A stretch of 35,986 nucleotides of DNA from Acidobacteriota bacterium (GCA_027314025.1 DAHVCP010000070.1:1-35986); one strand, 5' to 3'; positions 15,728 through 27,530 are shown, counted from the first letter of the stretch. The notes: a model not told the origin generated them from the letters alone. Translations and numbers: made by a program.

Positions 15728-16957
15728 CTAAACCTCCGAATGCAGCGCCGCGATGGGCGTGAGGCGGGCGGCCTTGCTGGCGGGGTAGACGCCGAAGAAC
15801 AGGCCGACCAAGGTGGAGATGACCACGGCCAGCACCACGGCGCCGAGGGGCAGGGAGAAGGGAATGGGGGTCAGCGCGCCGGCGGCCAAGGTGAAGAGAT
15901 AGGCCAACAAGACGCCGATCAAGCCGCCGACGGTGGACAGCACGGCGGATTCCACCAGAAACTGCCAGAGAATGTCGGAGCGGCGGGCGCCCACGGCCTT
16001 GCGCGTGCCGACCTCCTGGGTGCGCTCGGTGACGGCGGCCAGCATGATGTTCATGATCACGATGCCGCCGACGACCAGGAAAACGAAGCTGACCCCGACC
16101 ATGACGCTGGCGATGGCGCCGGTCAGCGTATGCCACAGGGTCATCAGCGCGTCGGAGCCGATGATGCCGAAGTTGTTCTTTTCATTCCAGCTCAGGTGGC
16201 GGCGGACGCGCATCAGCATCTCCATCTCGTCCATGGTGGCGGGCAGCAGGCGGGCGCCGCGGGCCTGGACATCCAGGGTGATGGAGTCTTGATTGCCGTA
16301 GATCTTCTGGTAGGTCCGCAGCGGGATCATGACGAAGTTGTCTTGCGATTGGCCGAAGACGTCGCCTTGGGCGGTGGCGACGCCGATGATCTCGTACTGC
16401 TGGCCGCTGACCAGGATGTGGCGGCCGAGCGGATTGGCGCCGCCGAACAGGTGGGTGACGATATCCGGGCCGACGAAGGCGACATAGGCACGGCGCTGCT
16501 CATCGGTGGGCGCCAGGAAGCGGCCATTGGCCACCTGAAACGCCAACATGCCCAGCACGTTGGGGGTGACGCCGCTGATATTGACCTCGTCCAGCGCGCG
16601 GCCGTTGTGCTTGACGGTGCCGGTGCGCTGGGTCTGCGCGCCGATGGCCCGCGGCAGGCGGGCGTTGGCGCGCAGGAATTGATAGTCCGGGTAGCGAATG
16701 ATGGGATTGGTTTCCTTGGCGCGCATGAAGCGCACCGGGTTGGTCATCTCATTCAAGGAAAATTGGCTGACGCTGAAGATGTTGCTGCCGAGGCGGGCGA
16801 TTTTGCTGCCGACGTAGGTGTTGACGCCCTGCACCATGGCCACCACCGCCACCAGGGTGCAGACGGAAATGATGACGCCGAGCAGGGTGAGGAAGCTGCG
16901 CAGCTTGTGCGCCCGCAGGGTGCCGAGCGCGACGATGATGGCTTCGCGGATGCCCAT
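15728..16957 (-). CDS. MacB-type ABC transporter permease (first of pair)
   Basis: A 409-aa paralogue of the next gene with the same plan. It has an N-terminal helix (KLRSFLTLLGVIISVCTLVAVVAMV), a large periplasmic domain, a TQEVGTRKAVGARRSDI coupling segment, three C-terminal helices and the ending PIAALHSEV. Two distinct permeases suggest a heterodimeric membrane unit instead of the homodimeric MacB. The ATG at 16957 is 18 bp after the ATPase stop. Confidence 0.94.
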   Translation of the reverse strand: MGIREAIIVALGTLRAHKLRSFLTLLGVIISVCTLVAVVAMVQGVNTYVGSKIARLGSNIFSVSQFSLNEMTNPVRFMRAKETNPIIRYPDYQFLRANARLPRAIGAQTQRTGTVKHNGRALDEVNISGVTPNVLGMLAFQVANGRFLAPTDEQRRAYVAFVGPDIVTHLFGGANPLGRHILVSGQQYEIIGVATAQGDVFGQSQDNFVMIPLRTYQKIYGNQDSITLDVQARGARLLPATMDEMEMLMRVRRHLSWNEKNNFGIIGSDALMTLWHTLTGAIASVMVGVSFVFLVVGGIVIMNIMLAAVTERTQEVGTRKAVGARRSDILWQFLVESAVLSTVGGLIGVLLAYLFTLAAGALTPIPFSLPLGAVVLAVVISTLVGLFFGVYPASKAARLTPIAALHSEV

Positions 16958-16975
16958 GGCGCGGGCGCGGCGGGC

Positions 16976-17764
16976 CTAGGCGGGCGGCGCCGGCGGTCGG
17001 TTCGCCACCGCATCCCCGCGGCGCGTGCGGGTGTCGCCGGCCACTTGGCCGTCGCGGATATGGATGACGCGGTGGGCGTGTTCGGCGATGTCGTGTTCGT
17101 GGGTGACCAGGACGATGGTGTTGCCCCGCTCCCACAGCACTTCCAGCAGCGCCATGATTTCATTGCTGGTGGTGCTGTCTAAATTGCCGGTCGGCTCGTC
17201 GGCCAAGATGATGCTGGGGCGGTTGACCAGGGCGCGGGCGATGGCGACGCGCTGCCGCTGGCCGCCGGAGAGCTCGTTGGGCTTGTGGTGGACGCGGTCG
17301 GCCAAGTCCACCTGCTGCAAAGCCGCCATGGCCCGTTCGGTGCGTTCGGCGGGCGGAGCGCCGGAGTAGATGAGGGGCAGCTCGACGTTGTGCAGGGCGC
17401 TGGTGCGCGGCAGGAGGTTGAAGGTCTGGAAGACGAAACCGATCTCCTGGTTGCGGATGCGGGCCAGTTCGTCATCATCCAGGGCGCTGACCAAATGGCC
17501 GCTCAGCCAATACTCGCCGCGGGTGGGCGAATCGAGGCAGCCGATCAGGTTCATCAGCGTGCTCTTGCCGGAGCCGGAAGGGCCCATGATGGCGACGTAT
17601 TCATTGCGGTAGATCTGGAGATTCACGCCGCGCAGCGCCGCTACTTGCTCACTGCCCATTTGATAAATCTTCCAAAGATTTTCCGTGCGGATGACCACCT
17701 CGTGGTCGCCGGCATAGGGCGTGGCGGTGGTGGCGCTGGGCTGGTGAATAGTGGGTGTGGCCAT
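16976..17764 (-). CDS. ABC transporter ATP-binding protein (MacB/LolD type)
   Basis: Cytoplasmic ATPase driving the two adjacent permeases. The 262 residues include Walker [10 protein letters not shown] (61-69), Q-loop [10 protein letters not shown] (111-120), signature LSGGQ (165-169), Walker B IILADE (185-190) and the switch His in VTHEHD. It is a stand-alone ATPase, not fused to the permease as in E. coli MacB. The N-terminal 20 residues are a variable Thr/Pro-rich extension. It starts 8 bp after the adaptor stop codon. Confidence 0.95.
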   Translation of the reverse strand: MATPTIHQPSATTATPYAGDHEVVIRTENLWKIYQMGSEQVAALRGVNLQIYRNEYVAIMGPSGSGKSTLMNLIGCLDSPTRGEYWLSGHLVSALDDDELARIRNQEIGFVFQTFNLLPRTSALHNVELPLIYSGAPPAERTERAMAALQQVDLADRVHHKPNELSGGQRQRVAIARALVNRPSIILADEPTGNLDSTTSNEIMALLEVLWERGNTIVLVTHEHDIAEHAHRVIHIRDGQVAGDTRTRRGDAVANRPPAPPA

Positions 17765-17772
17765 GGTCGGGT

Positions 17773-19158
17773 CTACGAGGAACTGCTGCTGCTGGTGGTG
17801 GCGGTGGAGAGACTATTGTCAATGCGCACGGGCGAGTGGTTGGGCATGGTGCGCAGCGCTTGGTACGGGCCGATGACGACGGCGTCGCCGGCGCGCACCC
17901 CCTTCGTCACCTGTATATTATCCACCCCGGTCACGCCGGTGGTCACGGGCACAAAGACGGCGCGGCCGGCGCGCAGGACAAAGACGCCTTGAATCAATTG
18001 CGGCTTCCGCCCGCTGGCGGCGGGCGGGGCGGCCTGCACGGCGCCGGCGCGGGGCGGATCCAATTGCGCTTGGGTACGCTCCACGATGGCCTGCAAGGGC
18101 ACGGTGATCGCTTGAGTCGCGGTGGCGGTGACGATGTTGGCGGTGCAGGAGAGCCCGGGACGCACATCGGCGGGGGGATGCGCCAGGGTCAACACCACCT
18201 TGAAGTCCTTGGCCTGGTCGGTATTGGTGCCGGTATTAACGGAGGCGGCCTGGCCGGTGGAGCGGAGGATGGCGGTATCGCCGACCTCGGTTACGGTGGC
18301 ATGGAAGATGTGATTGCCGTAGGCGTCAATGGTGAGAGTGGCCTTTTGGCCGATCCGGACGGTGTTGATATCGGTCTCATCCACCTGCAGATCGGCTTGG
18401 ACGATCTTCATATTGGCGACGCGCATCACCTCGCTGCCGGGCTGATTTTGGATGCCGACGACCACGGTATCGCCCACGTGCACGGGCAAATAGGTGACCA
18501 ATCCATCCAAGGGGCTACGCAGCTGGGTCAACTCAAAGACATTTTTCACGCGGGCCAAATTGGCCTTGGCCTGGGCGATGGCGGCGCCGGAACTGAGCAG
18601 ATCGGCGGCGGATTGGCGCACCTTGGCGGCGGAAAGGTCGCGCTCGGCGCGCGCGGTGTCGAAGGCGGTTTGGTCGGTCTGGTATTCCTGCTTGGAGATC
18701 AACTGATCGCCGTAGAGGCTCTCGGCGCGGCGCCAATTGGCGCGAGCCTGGTTGAGCTGGGCTTGGGTGTTCGCCAGGTCGGCTTTGGAGGTGGCCAGCG
18801 TGGCCTTGGCGGCGGCGTATTGGGCGACCGCGGTGCGGACGGCGGCTTGGAAGGCCTGAACGTCGGCGGCCTGCTGGACGTTTTGCACCACGGCCAACAG
18901 CTGCCCCTTGCGCACGCGGTCACCTTCCTTCACCAGCAATTGGGTGACCTGGCCAATCGAGTTGGCGTCAATATCGGCGTAGGTTTTGGGCTGGATCTGC
19001 CCGGAGGCATTGACGATGGCGCGGATGGTGCGGCTGACGGCGGCGGCGGTCTGCACCTTGACCACGCCTTCCTGGCTGCGCAGCACCGACACACCGACCA
19101 AGATCGCTACGGCCAGGAGGGCGCCTAGCGCGAGGAGAGGTTTTTTCCAACGTTTCAT
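17773..19158 (-). CDS. HlyD/MacA-type periplasmic adaptor of an ABC efflux pump
   Basis: Membrane-fusion protein linking the inner-membrane ABC unit to an outer-membrane channel. The 461 residues begin with a basic N-terminus and one membrane anchor ([20 protein letters not shown]). The first lipoyl half follows ([23 protein letters not shown], then [15 protein letters not shown]). A long alpha-helical hairpin rich in Ala/Gln comes next, then the second lipoyl half ([21 protein letters not shown]) and beta-barrel and membrane-proximal domains. It ends in an unusual Thr/Ser run with six terminal Ser. It heads the operon. No TolC-like gene is in the window, so an outer-membrane partner must be encoded elsewhere. 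Confidence 0.94.
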   Translation of the reverse strand: MKRWKKPLLALGALLAVAILVGVSVLRSQEGVVKVQTAAAVSRTIRAIVNASGQIQPKTYADIDANSIGQVTQLLVKEGDRVRKGQLLAVVQNVQQAADVQAFQAAVRTAVAQYAAAKATLATSKADLANTQAQLNQARANWRRAESLYGDQLISKQEYQTDQTAFDTARAERDLSAAKVRQSAADLLSSGAAIAQAKANLARVKNVFELTQLRSPLDGLVTYLPVHVGDTVVVGIQNQPGSEVMRVANMKIVQADLQVDETDINTVRIGQKATLTIDAYGNHIFHATVTEVGDTAILRSTGQAASVNTGTNTDQAKDFKVVLTLAHPPADVRPGLSCTANIVTATATQAITVPLQAIVERTQAQLDPPRAGAVQAAPPAASGRKPQLIQGVFVLRAGRAVFVPVTTGVTGVDNIQVTKGVRAGDAVVIGPYQALRTMPNHSPVRIDNSLSTATTSSSSSS

Positions 19159-19298
19159 GCTTCGAGCCGGGGCGCAAGGCCCGCGTGATGAGATAACGAT
19201 TACGGCGCTGGATTTGTTTCAAAAAAGCCTTAAATCATTGTATTCCGGAGTTGCCCCCGCCGGGAAACCGGGCGGATTCCGCGCGGTGGCCGCGGCGC

Positions 19299-19327
19299 TT
19301 GCGTCCAATCTGCCTTGAACATACAAT
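19299..19327 (+). promoter_or_regulatory. Sigma-70-type promoter for the GWxTD gene
   Basis: TTGCGT (19299-19304), a 17-bp spacer and TACAAT (19322-19327) predict transcription from about 19334, roughly 60 bp before the GWxTD start. It lies in the 238-bp gap that also serves the divergent adaptor gene, for which I found only weak promoter candidates. Confidence 0.55.
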
Positions 19328-19396
19328 GCTGGCAGTGGAACAAACCCGCCCAACTCCTTTCCTGCCACGGAGAGCGGGCGCGCGAGGTGCTGAGCG

Positions 19397-21097
19397 TTGA
19401 TCAAGGGTTGGTTTAGGATGCGGTCTCGGGGCGAGGTCCGCCACGGTCGCCACGGGTGCGCCGCTGGTTGGGTAGCGGGCGTGGTGCTCATGGCCAGCGC
19501 GGTGGTGTTGCCGCCGCCGTTGCGCGCGCAGCAGCATCCGTTGCCGTTGACGGCGCAACAGCGCAAAAAGCAGAACAAAAGACTGCGGCAAGAACTGAGC
19601 GGTTACTACAAGAAGTGGCTGAACGGCGTGGTGTCGTACATCATCTCGCCGCAGGAGCGCAAAGCCTTCCTGCAATTGAAGACCAACGAGGAACGGGACC
19701 AGTTCATCGAAGCCTTCTGGGCGCGGCGCAATCCCAATCCGGGCTCGCTGTACAACTCCTATAAAGAGCAGTTCTATCGCCGCGTGGCCTACGCCAACGC
19801 CCACTTCGCCGCCGGGGTGCCGGGCTGGCGCACCGACCGCGGGCGGATCTACGTCGTCTTTGGCCCGCCGACCGAGATCACCGACCATCCCAGCGGCGGC
19901 ACCTATGAACGGCCGATGTCGCAGGGCGGGGGCTCGACCTCGACGTTTCCGTTCACCGACTGGCGCTATCGCTATATTCCCGGCATCGGCGAAAACATCA
20001 CCATGGAGTTCGTGGACACCTGCATGTGCGGGGACTACCAGCTGACCGACGATCCGTCGAAGAAGGACGCGCTGCTGGAGGTGCCCGGGGCGGGCCTGAC
20101 CCTCTACGAACAGCTGGGCATGTCCAGCAAACTGGCGCGTTTCCAGAATACCGATGGGACGCACGATCCCTATTCGCCCTTCACGCCGGAGAGCATGAAC
20201 GAGTTCAGCCGGCTGGAGCGGTACGCGGAGGAGATGGCGCCGCCCAAGGTGAAGTTCAAGGACCTGGAAGCGATCGTCAACCACAACGTCAGCTACCACC
20301 TGTTGCCGTTCGAGCTGCGCACCGACTACGTCAAGATCACCAACGACACCGATCTGGTGCCGTTCACCGTGCAGATTCCCGACAGCGCCATGACCTTCCA
20401 CCAGAAGGACGGCGTGGATACGGGCAAGATCAACGTCTTGGGGCAGATTTCGACGCTCAGCGGCGAGGTGGTGGACACGTTTGAAAACACCGTGGCGCTG
20501 AACATCCCCTCGGAGTTGATGTCGCAGTACGCCGACAAGGACAGCCGCTATTGGCACGGCGCGCTGCTGCGGCCGGGGCGGTATAAGGTGGTGCTGGCGT
20601 TGAAGGACGCCAACGCGCCCGACAAGATGGGCACGCTGCGTACCGCGATCACGGTGCCGCACTACACGAACAACAAGCTGGCCACCTCCAGCATCATGCT
20701 GGCGGATCAGATCGAGCCGGTGCCGGCCAAGCAGGTGGGCACGGGGGAATTTATCATCGGCGACACCAAGGTCCGGCCGGTGGTCGGCAACCGCTTCACG
20801 CGGAAGCAGTCCATGGGCATCTGGATGCAGGTGTACAATTTGAAGCTCAACAAGGCGACGCACAAGCCCTCGGCGACGATTGACTGGAAGATCACCAATC
20901 TCGCCAACCACAAAACCATTCTCAATTACGTGGAGAAGGCCAGCCAGGTGAGCAACGCGGCCGAACAACTCACCTTGGAAAAGACGCTGCCGCTGGCCAG
21001 CCTGGCTCCCGGGTATTACCGCTTGACGGTGAAGGTGACGGACAACTTGGCGGGACAGGCGGTGTCCCCGACGTCCACGTTCACCGTCATGCATTAA
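19397..21097 (+). CDS. GWxTD domain-containing secreted protein
   Basis: Protein of the GWxTD family, common in Acidobacteriota and Bacteroidota-related lineages, with no settled function. The 566 residues start with a basic leader and a signal peptide (WVAGVVLMASAVVLPPPLRAQ). The GWxTD domain itself follows, at about residues 50-200, with NEERDQFIEAFWARRNP, the signature GWRTD and GRIYVVFGPPTE. The rest is beta-rich and Ig-like, ending YYRLTVKVTDN and TSTFTVMH. The TTG at 19397 has GAGGTG 8 bp upstream; ATG 19418 is the alternative. A Cys pair in DTCMCGDY lies inside the domain. The next gene begins 21 bp after the stop, suggesting co-transcription. Confidence 0.88.
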   Translation: MIKGWFRMRSRGEVRHGRHGCAAGWVAGVVLMASAVVLPPPLRAQQHPLPLTAQQRKKQNKRLRQELSGYYKKWLNGVVSYIISPQERKAFLQLKTNEERDQFIEAFWARRNPNPGSLYNSYKEQFYRRVAYANAHFAAGVPGWRTDRGRIYVVFGPPTEITDHPSGGTYERPMSQGGGSTSTFPFTDWRYRYIPGIGENITMEFVDTCMCGDYQLTDDPSKKDALLEVPGAGLTLYEQLGMSSKLARFQNTDGTHDPYSPFTPESMNEFSRLERYAEEMAPPKVKFKDLEAIVNHNVSYHLLPFELRTDYVKITNDTDLVPFTVQIPDSAMTFHQKDGVDTGKINVLGQISTLSGEVVDTFENTVALNIPSELMSQYADKDSRYWHGALLRPGRYKVVLALKDANAPDKMGTLRTAITVPHYTNNKLATSSIMLADQIEPVPAKQVGTGEFIIGDTKVRPVVGNRFTRKQSMGIWMQVYNLKLNKATHKPSATIDWKITNLANHKTILNYVEKASQVSNAAEQLTLEKTLPLASLAPGYYRLTVKVTDNLAGQAVSPTSTFTVMH

Positions 21098-21118
21098 GCG
21101 AAGCGTGGTTTCCCATTG

Positions 21119-22870
21119 ATGCGTTGGGCTACCTCCCCCCGGAGCCCGGATGGTGCGGGCCGCAGCCGCTGGGCGCTGCGCGCCGTCGCCTGCTGCTGCG
21201 CGCTATTGGCGGCGGCTTGGGCGGCGCCGCCTCCGAAGGTGGCGCCGGGCCGGCTGCTGGGGGTGGTGACGGATGCGCTAGGCCAGCCCTTGCCGCACGC
21301 CGTGGTCCGTCTGACGCCGGACGCAGGCTCGCGGACAGCGGGCGGAACGCGGCAATGGGTGCGGCGTACCCCCGCCGATGGGGTCTTCCGCTTTTCCGGC
21401 CTCGCGCCGGGGCTGTACTGGGTGGAAGCGGGCGCGGGCGCCCGCGTGCTGGCGCGGCGGCGGATCCGCATCAGCGCCAGCCGCACCTCCTACCTGGCAT
21501 TGCCGCTGCTGAGCGTGCTGCGCACCATCCGGCTGGCGGCGCCGGACCCGGCCGCGGCGCGGCGTTTCGCTTGGGTGGTGCGCACCGATGCCGCACGGCC
21601 GGCGCTGCGCTGGCGCCAGGCGGGCGACACGGCCGGCGGCGCGGCGGCGGCGGCCGGGGTCAATGGCTATGTCACCTTCATGGCGGGGACGGCGGCGCAG
21701 CCGCTGGGCAGCGATGGCGCCTGGTCCACCAACTTCGCCGTGCAGCATGCCTTGTGGGGCGAATCCGAGCTGGCCCTGAGCGCGGACATGGGCGTCGCCA
21801 GCGCCGGGCAAAGCGGCGGGTCCGGGATGCGGGTGGCGTTTGCGCCGCAAGGCGACAGCGGACAGGCGCGGATGATCTTCGGCGTGCAGCAACTGCCCCT
21901 ACCCGCGCTGGCCGGAGCGCCGGAGTTGCGCGTCTACACCTTCAACTTGGCCAACGGCATGGATGTAACGCCGCGCCTCAAGGTGCAGTACGGCGTGATG
22001 GTGGACGACGTGGCGCTGGCGTCGGCGGTGCACCAGATCGCCCCCTACGCGCGGGTGCGCTGGCGGGTGAATCCGCACGCCACGATTGAATATCGTTTCG
22101 CATCCGCCACGCCGCCGGTGCATTTCGCGCCGCACTACGCGGAGAGCGGCGATCCCGCGCCGCGGCTGTCGGTGGCCGCGTTCGCGCCGCAGATCGAGCA
22201 GGCACAACATCAGGAGGTCGCCTATACCGACGACCTCTCGCCCTACGACCAGTTCAGCATCGCGGTTTTCCACGACGCCTTCACCCACGCCGCCGTGAGC
22301 GGCAGCGGCGCGGATGCAACGGATTTGGCGGCGGGATATCTGTTGCCGGACGCCTTCAGCAATATGTTCAGCGCCGACGGCGGCAGCTACTCCGGCGCCG
22401 GCGCCCGCGTGGTGTACGCCCGGCAGTTGGCGCACGGCATGGACGCGGTGGTGGAATGGACGGACGGGCCGGTATTGGCGCCCCGGACGGGACACGGAAC
22501 GCTGCGCGACGGGCGGGTCGCGCCATTGCTGGCGCCGGCGCAGCGGCAGGCGGTCACGCTCAAGTGGGCGGCGGTGATTCCCTTCACCGGTTCTCACATC
22601 ACCTGTAGCTACCGCTGGCTGGACGGCTCCAGCGCCACGGCGCTGGACCCCTACGACGACACCTTTGGCCGCAGCAACGCCTTCGCGAACGTTGCGATCC
22701 GCCAACCCTTGCCGGATTTCGGCTGGGCGGGCGGAAAGGTAACAGCGCTGGCCGAGTTCCATAACCTTCTGGCGCAGGGCTACATTCCGGTGATCAGCGC
22801 GGACGGCCATTTGCTTTATCTCATTCAATCCGCCCGCTCGTTCCGGGGCGGTTTGAGCATCAACTTCTAG
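21119..22870 (+). CDS. Carboxypeptidase-regulatory-like domain protein with barrel-like C-terminus
   Basis: Probable outer-membrane protein of 583 aa. It has a signal peptide (ALRAVACCCALLAAAWA) and a CarboxypepD_reg-like domain at about residues 45-110 (GVVTDALGQPLPHAVVRLTP, then DGVFRFSGLAPGLYWVEA). The remainder is long, rich in alternating hydrophobic strands and aromatic residues, and ends SINF with a terminal Phe, as in barrel proteins. It is shorter than TonB-dependent receptors of this architecture, and no plug domain is evident. It follows the GWxTD gene by 21 bp. The ATG at 21119 is preferred over the TTG one codon upstream. Function is unknown. Confidence 0.72.
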   Translation: MRWATSPRSPDGAGRSRWALRAVACCCALLAAAWAAPPPKVAPGRLLGVVTDALGQPLPHAVVRLTPDAGSRTAGGTRQWVRRTPADGVFRFSGLAPGLYWVEAGAGARVLARRRIRISASRTSYLALPLLSVLRTIRLAAPDPAAARRFAWVVRTDAARPALRWRQAGDTAGGAAAAAGVNGYVTFMAGTAAQPLGSDGAWSTNFAVQHALWGESELALSADMGVASAGQSGGSGMRVAFAPQGDSGQARMIFGVQQLPLPALAGAPELRVYTFNLANGMDVTPRLKVQYGVMVDDVALASAVHQIAPYARVRWRVNPHATIEYRFASATPPVHFAPHYAESGDPAPRLSVAAFAPQIEQAQHQEVAYTDDLSPYDQFSIAVFHDAFTHAAVSGSGADATDLAAGYLLPDAFSNMFSADGGSYSGAGARVVYARQLAHGMDAVVEWTDGPVLAPRTGHGTLRDGRVAPLLAPAQRQAVTLKWAAVIPFTGSHITCSYRWLDGSSATALDPYDDTFGRSNAFANVAIRQPLPDFGWAGGKVTALAEFHNLLAQGYIPVISADGHLLYLIQSARSFRGGLSINF

Positions 22871-22873
22871 CCG

Positions 22874-22911
22874 CCGTTATGGATTCTAGGATCACCGTTA
22901 TGGGAATCCAT
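22874..22911. promoter_or_regulatory. Repeat/dyad site upstream of the sigma-54 promoter (candidate enhancer)
   Basis: CCGTTATGG is repeated at 22874-22882 and 22895-22903, exactly 21 bp (two helical turns) apart. An inverted repeat, ATGGATTC (22879-22886) and GAATCCAT (22904-22911), is superimposed. The site lies about 85-120 bp upstream of the -24 element, the usual distance for an NtrC-type activator site. Confidence 0.5.
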
Positions 22912-22995
22912 ATCGGATCGCGGGTATGCCTTCCCGATGGCGGTGGCCCCTCGCCACTGGACGGCATCGGCCGTGTGGTGGATACTGCCTCCGGC

Positions 22996-23011
22996 TGGCA
23001 AGGCAATTGCT
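22996..23011 (+). promoter_or_regulatory. Sigma-54 promoter of the histidine kinase-response regulator operon
   Basis: TGGCAAG-GCAA-TTGCT matches the sigma-54 consensus TGGCACG-N4-TTGCW at all but one specified base, with GG and GC exactly 10 bp apart. Predicted start is about 23022, leaving a leader of about 47 nt before the kinase ATG at 23069. Its position rules out the longer kinase ORF starting at 22937. Confidence 0.75.
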
Positions 23012-23068
23012 GAGTATTGGGCGGATAACTCTATCGGATTCGCCCCGCCCTTTCGTTCGTTCCGCGCC

Positions 23069-25982
23069 ATGCCCGCCGGTCCTGCTTCCGAACGTTCCTT
23101 CCTACTGAGCCCGACCGGCGCGGCGCTAGTGTTGGCTACGGCGGTTCTGCTGGTTTTGGGGCTACTGGGCATCCGGCAGCAGGTGATTTTTCACGCGCCC
23201 ACCGACAACGTGCGCTGGCAGGCGACGGCGCAAGGGCTGGAAGCCGCTCGCGTGCAGTCCCATGGCGCGGCTGGCCGCGCTGGGGTGCGGGCCGGGGACC
23301 GTTTGATGGCGGTCGGCGGACGGCCGGTGCAAAGCCCGGCGGCGCTGTCCCGCCGACTCTATGCCACCGGCGCCGGGCATCCGCTGACTTACGCCCTGTT
23401 GCGCGATGGGCGGCTCGTGGTGGCCCGCCTGCGATTGGCGGCTCAAAACGGGCATCTGCGGCGCTGGCTGTGGGAGGATCTGATCGGCCTGATTTACCTG
23501 GCGGTAGGTATTTTCCTCTTGGTTCGCCGCCCGAGCGCCGTTCACGTTCGCCTGTTCTACCTCTTTTGCCTGGCCTCGTTCGTTCTCTATGCGTTTCATT
23601 TCACCGGCAAGCTAAACGCGTTTGACTGGACGGTGTTTTGGGCCAATGAAACGGCGCTGCTGCTGGCGCCGGCGCTATTTCTCCATTTTGCCCTCATGTT
23701 TCCCCGGCCCAAGGGCGTGCTGGCCCGGCTGCCCGGCCTGGCGGCGCTGCTGTACCTGCCAGGAGCGGTGCTGTTGGCGGTGCAGGTGGCGGTGGCGCGC
23801 GGCGCGGTGGTGACTGCGGCGCCGTTGCCGCAGTTGCAGGCGGCGCTGGACCGTCTGCCGTACCTATGGCTCGCCGCGGCATTCTTGGCGGCCCTCGCCG
23901 CGTTCTTCCACACCTATCGGCAAGCGGCGCTGCCGCCCGCCAACACCCAACTGCGGCAGCAGATGAAGTGGGTGACGCGTGGGGCGACGCTGGGGCTGCT
24001 GCCTTTCTTGGCGCTGTACGTCGTTCCCTACGTGGCCGGCGTGGACCTGCCGCGCTGGACCGGCTTGTCGCTGCTGTCGCTGATCCTGATTCCGCTCACC
24101 TTCGCCTACGCCATCGTCCGCTACCGGCTGATGGACGCCGACATTTTGTTTCGCCAAGGCGTGGTGTACAGCCTGGCGGCGATGGCCATCATCGCCGTGT
24201 ACTTCCTGGCGGTGGCGGCGGCCGGCGCGCTGGTGCATGCGCACGCGCCCGACCTGGGGCCGGCGGGCTGGGTGCTGGCGATCGTGGTGACGGCGCTGCT
24301 GTTCGAGCCGGTGAAGAATTGGTTGCGCGAACGCCTGGACCGGTTGTTCTACCGGGAACGCTACGATTACCGCCGCACGCTGATCGAGTTCGCGCGGCAG
24401 ATGAACGCCGAGCCGCGGCTGGAGCCGCTGTTGTCGCAGGTGGCGGACCGGCTGAGCGCGACGTTGTCACTGAGCCGGCTGGCGGTGTTTTGCGCCGCCG
24501 ACGAGGGCGGCTACCGGTTGGCGGCCGGTCGTGGGCTGCCGGCGGGTTTGCCGGCAGCGGCGCAGCAGGGTGTGGCGTTGGACTTCCTTGATCCCGCGGC
24601 GGGGCTGTACCACGGGGGCCGCGTCTTCTTTGAGAGCCCGACGCATCCGGCGGCGGCGCCGGCGCCCTACGGGCCCACGGTGGCGGCGCTGGATTTGAAC
24701 TATTACCTGCCCTGCGAAATTCAAGGCCGGGTGGTCGGCGTGCTGGGGTTGGGTAGGACCACCGGCGGCAACCTGCTGTCCTCCGAGGACGTGGCCTTGG
24801 TGGAAGCGCTGGCCGGATATTTGGCCGTGGCCATTGACCACGCCCGCCTTTACGCCACGTTGCGCCAGCAGGCGGGGGAATACGAGCGTCTCAAGGAATT
24901 CAACGAAAACATCTTGGAAGGCGTGGCGGTGGGCATCGCGGCGGTGGACGCGGACGATCGCGTGGAGAGCTGGAACGCGCAGATGGAGGCGCTGACCGGT
25001 TATCCGCGGGAACGCGTTCTGGGCCAGCCCCTGGGGCAGGCGCTGGGGCGCGCTTTCGCCGCGGAATATTACCGCCGGCGGAATCAAAGCGGCGGACACG
25101 CCTACCGCATCCGCTTGGCGCTCGGCGCGGCCGGCGAACGGACCATCCATTTCGCCCTTGCGCCTCTGGTCAACCGGCAGTTGGCGGTGGTGGGGCGGGT
25201 CGTGCTGATCGAGGACATCACGGCGCAATGGGATCTGGAGCAGCGCCTGGCGCAGGCGGAGCGGCTGGGCTCGGTGGGCTTGCTGGCGGCGGGCGTGGCG
25301 CATGAGGTCAATACGCCGCTCGCGGTGATCGCCAACTACACCCAAATGCTGGCCAAGCAACTGGGACCCGAGGATCCGCGCGCGGCCATCGTGGCGACGA
25401 TTACCCGGCAGACGTTTCGCGCTTCGGATATCGTTTCCAACCTGCTGCATTTTTCCCGCACCGGCGGCGCCGAACTGCAACCCATCAGCCTGAACCGCGT
25501 CATCGGCGATACACTGGCGTTAGCCGAGCATCCGTTGCGCAGCGCGGGCATTCAGGTGGCCAGTGACTTGGCGGCGGACCTGCCCTCCATTGCGGGCGAT
25601 GCCGGCCGGTTGCAACAGGTGTTCCTAAATCTGATCCTCAACGCGCGCGACGCCATGCCCAACGGCGGGCGGCTGCGCCTGCGCAGCTTCTGCGGCGACG
25701 GGCGGGTCTGCGCCGAGGTGGCGGACGACGGCGCGGGAATTCCCGCCGAGGTGCGCAACCGCATCTTCGATCCGTTTTTCACCACCAAGACGCCGGACCG
25801 TTCCGGGCCGGTTCCGTCCTCCGGCACCGGGCTCGGCCTTTCCGTCAGCTACGGCATTATTCAAGAGCACGGTGGCCAAATCAGCGTCGCCAGCGCGCCC
25901 GGCGAGGGCGCCTGCTTCCGGCTGGAGTTTCCCGCGGCGGCGGAACCGGTGGCCGTCCGGGAAGGCGCGGGGCAGAGGGTGC

Positions 25983-25990
<8 letters not shown>
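23069..25990 (+). CDS. Membrane sensor histidine kinase with PDZ, GAF and PAS domains
   Basis: Sensor kinase of 973 aa, partner of the following NtrC-type regulator. In order it has: transmembrane helix 1 (ALVLATAVLLVLGLLGI); a PDZ domain at about residues 45-115 (GRAGVRAGDRLMAVGGRPV), likely periplasmic; seven or eight further membrane helices; a cytoplasmic linker (RLFYRERYDYRRTL); a GAF domain; and a PAS domain (NILEGVAVGIAAVDADDRVE). The HisKA phospho-acceptor is His745 in HEVNTPL. The ATPase domain shows NLILNARDAM (N box), DDGAGI (G1), FDPFFTTK (F box) and GTGLGLSVSYG (G2). The ATG at 23069 is chosen because a sigma-54 promoter lies 58-73 bp upstream. The layout recalls PrsK-type kinases, but the signal is unknown. 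The stop overlaps the regulator start by 8 bp. Confidence 0.93.
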
Positions 25991-27452
<1,462 letters not shown>

Positions 27453-27455
27453 GCG

Positions 27456-27476
27456 GCGGCCAGAGGGGCCGGCCGC
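27456..27476. terminator. GC hairpin after the response regulator gene
   Basis: GCGGCC-N9-GGCCGC, 3 bp after the regulator stop codon. The stem is GC-only with no T-run, so termination by it alone is uncertain. Confidence 0.3.
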
Positions 27477-27521
27477 TGCGTCGCGCCGGTCGGCTCTCCC
27501 CGCATTCGTCCAGCGGCTGTT

Positions 27522-27530
27522 TGCTAAACT
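27522..27530 (+). promoter_or_regulatory. Extended -10-like element upstream of tRNA-Val
   Basis: TGCTAAACT, 23 bp before the tRNA, has the TGn extension plus a TATAAT-like hexamer (TAAACT). The identical 9-mer lies 19 bp before tRNA-Glu at 35456-35464. No clear -35 is seen. Confidence 0.5.

Noticed and set aside
14450-17182. A 910-codon plus-strand open frame over the ABC permeases, and a similar one at 10868-12811 over aroA
   Set aside because: Both are antisense to well-supported genes and consist of Gly/Asp/Ala/His-rich sequence without recognisable motifs.
22937-23068. N-terminal extension of the histidine kinase from 22937
   Set aside because: A near-consensus sigma-54 promoter lies inside this stretch, and the first membrane segment of the protein begins only after the ATG at 23069.
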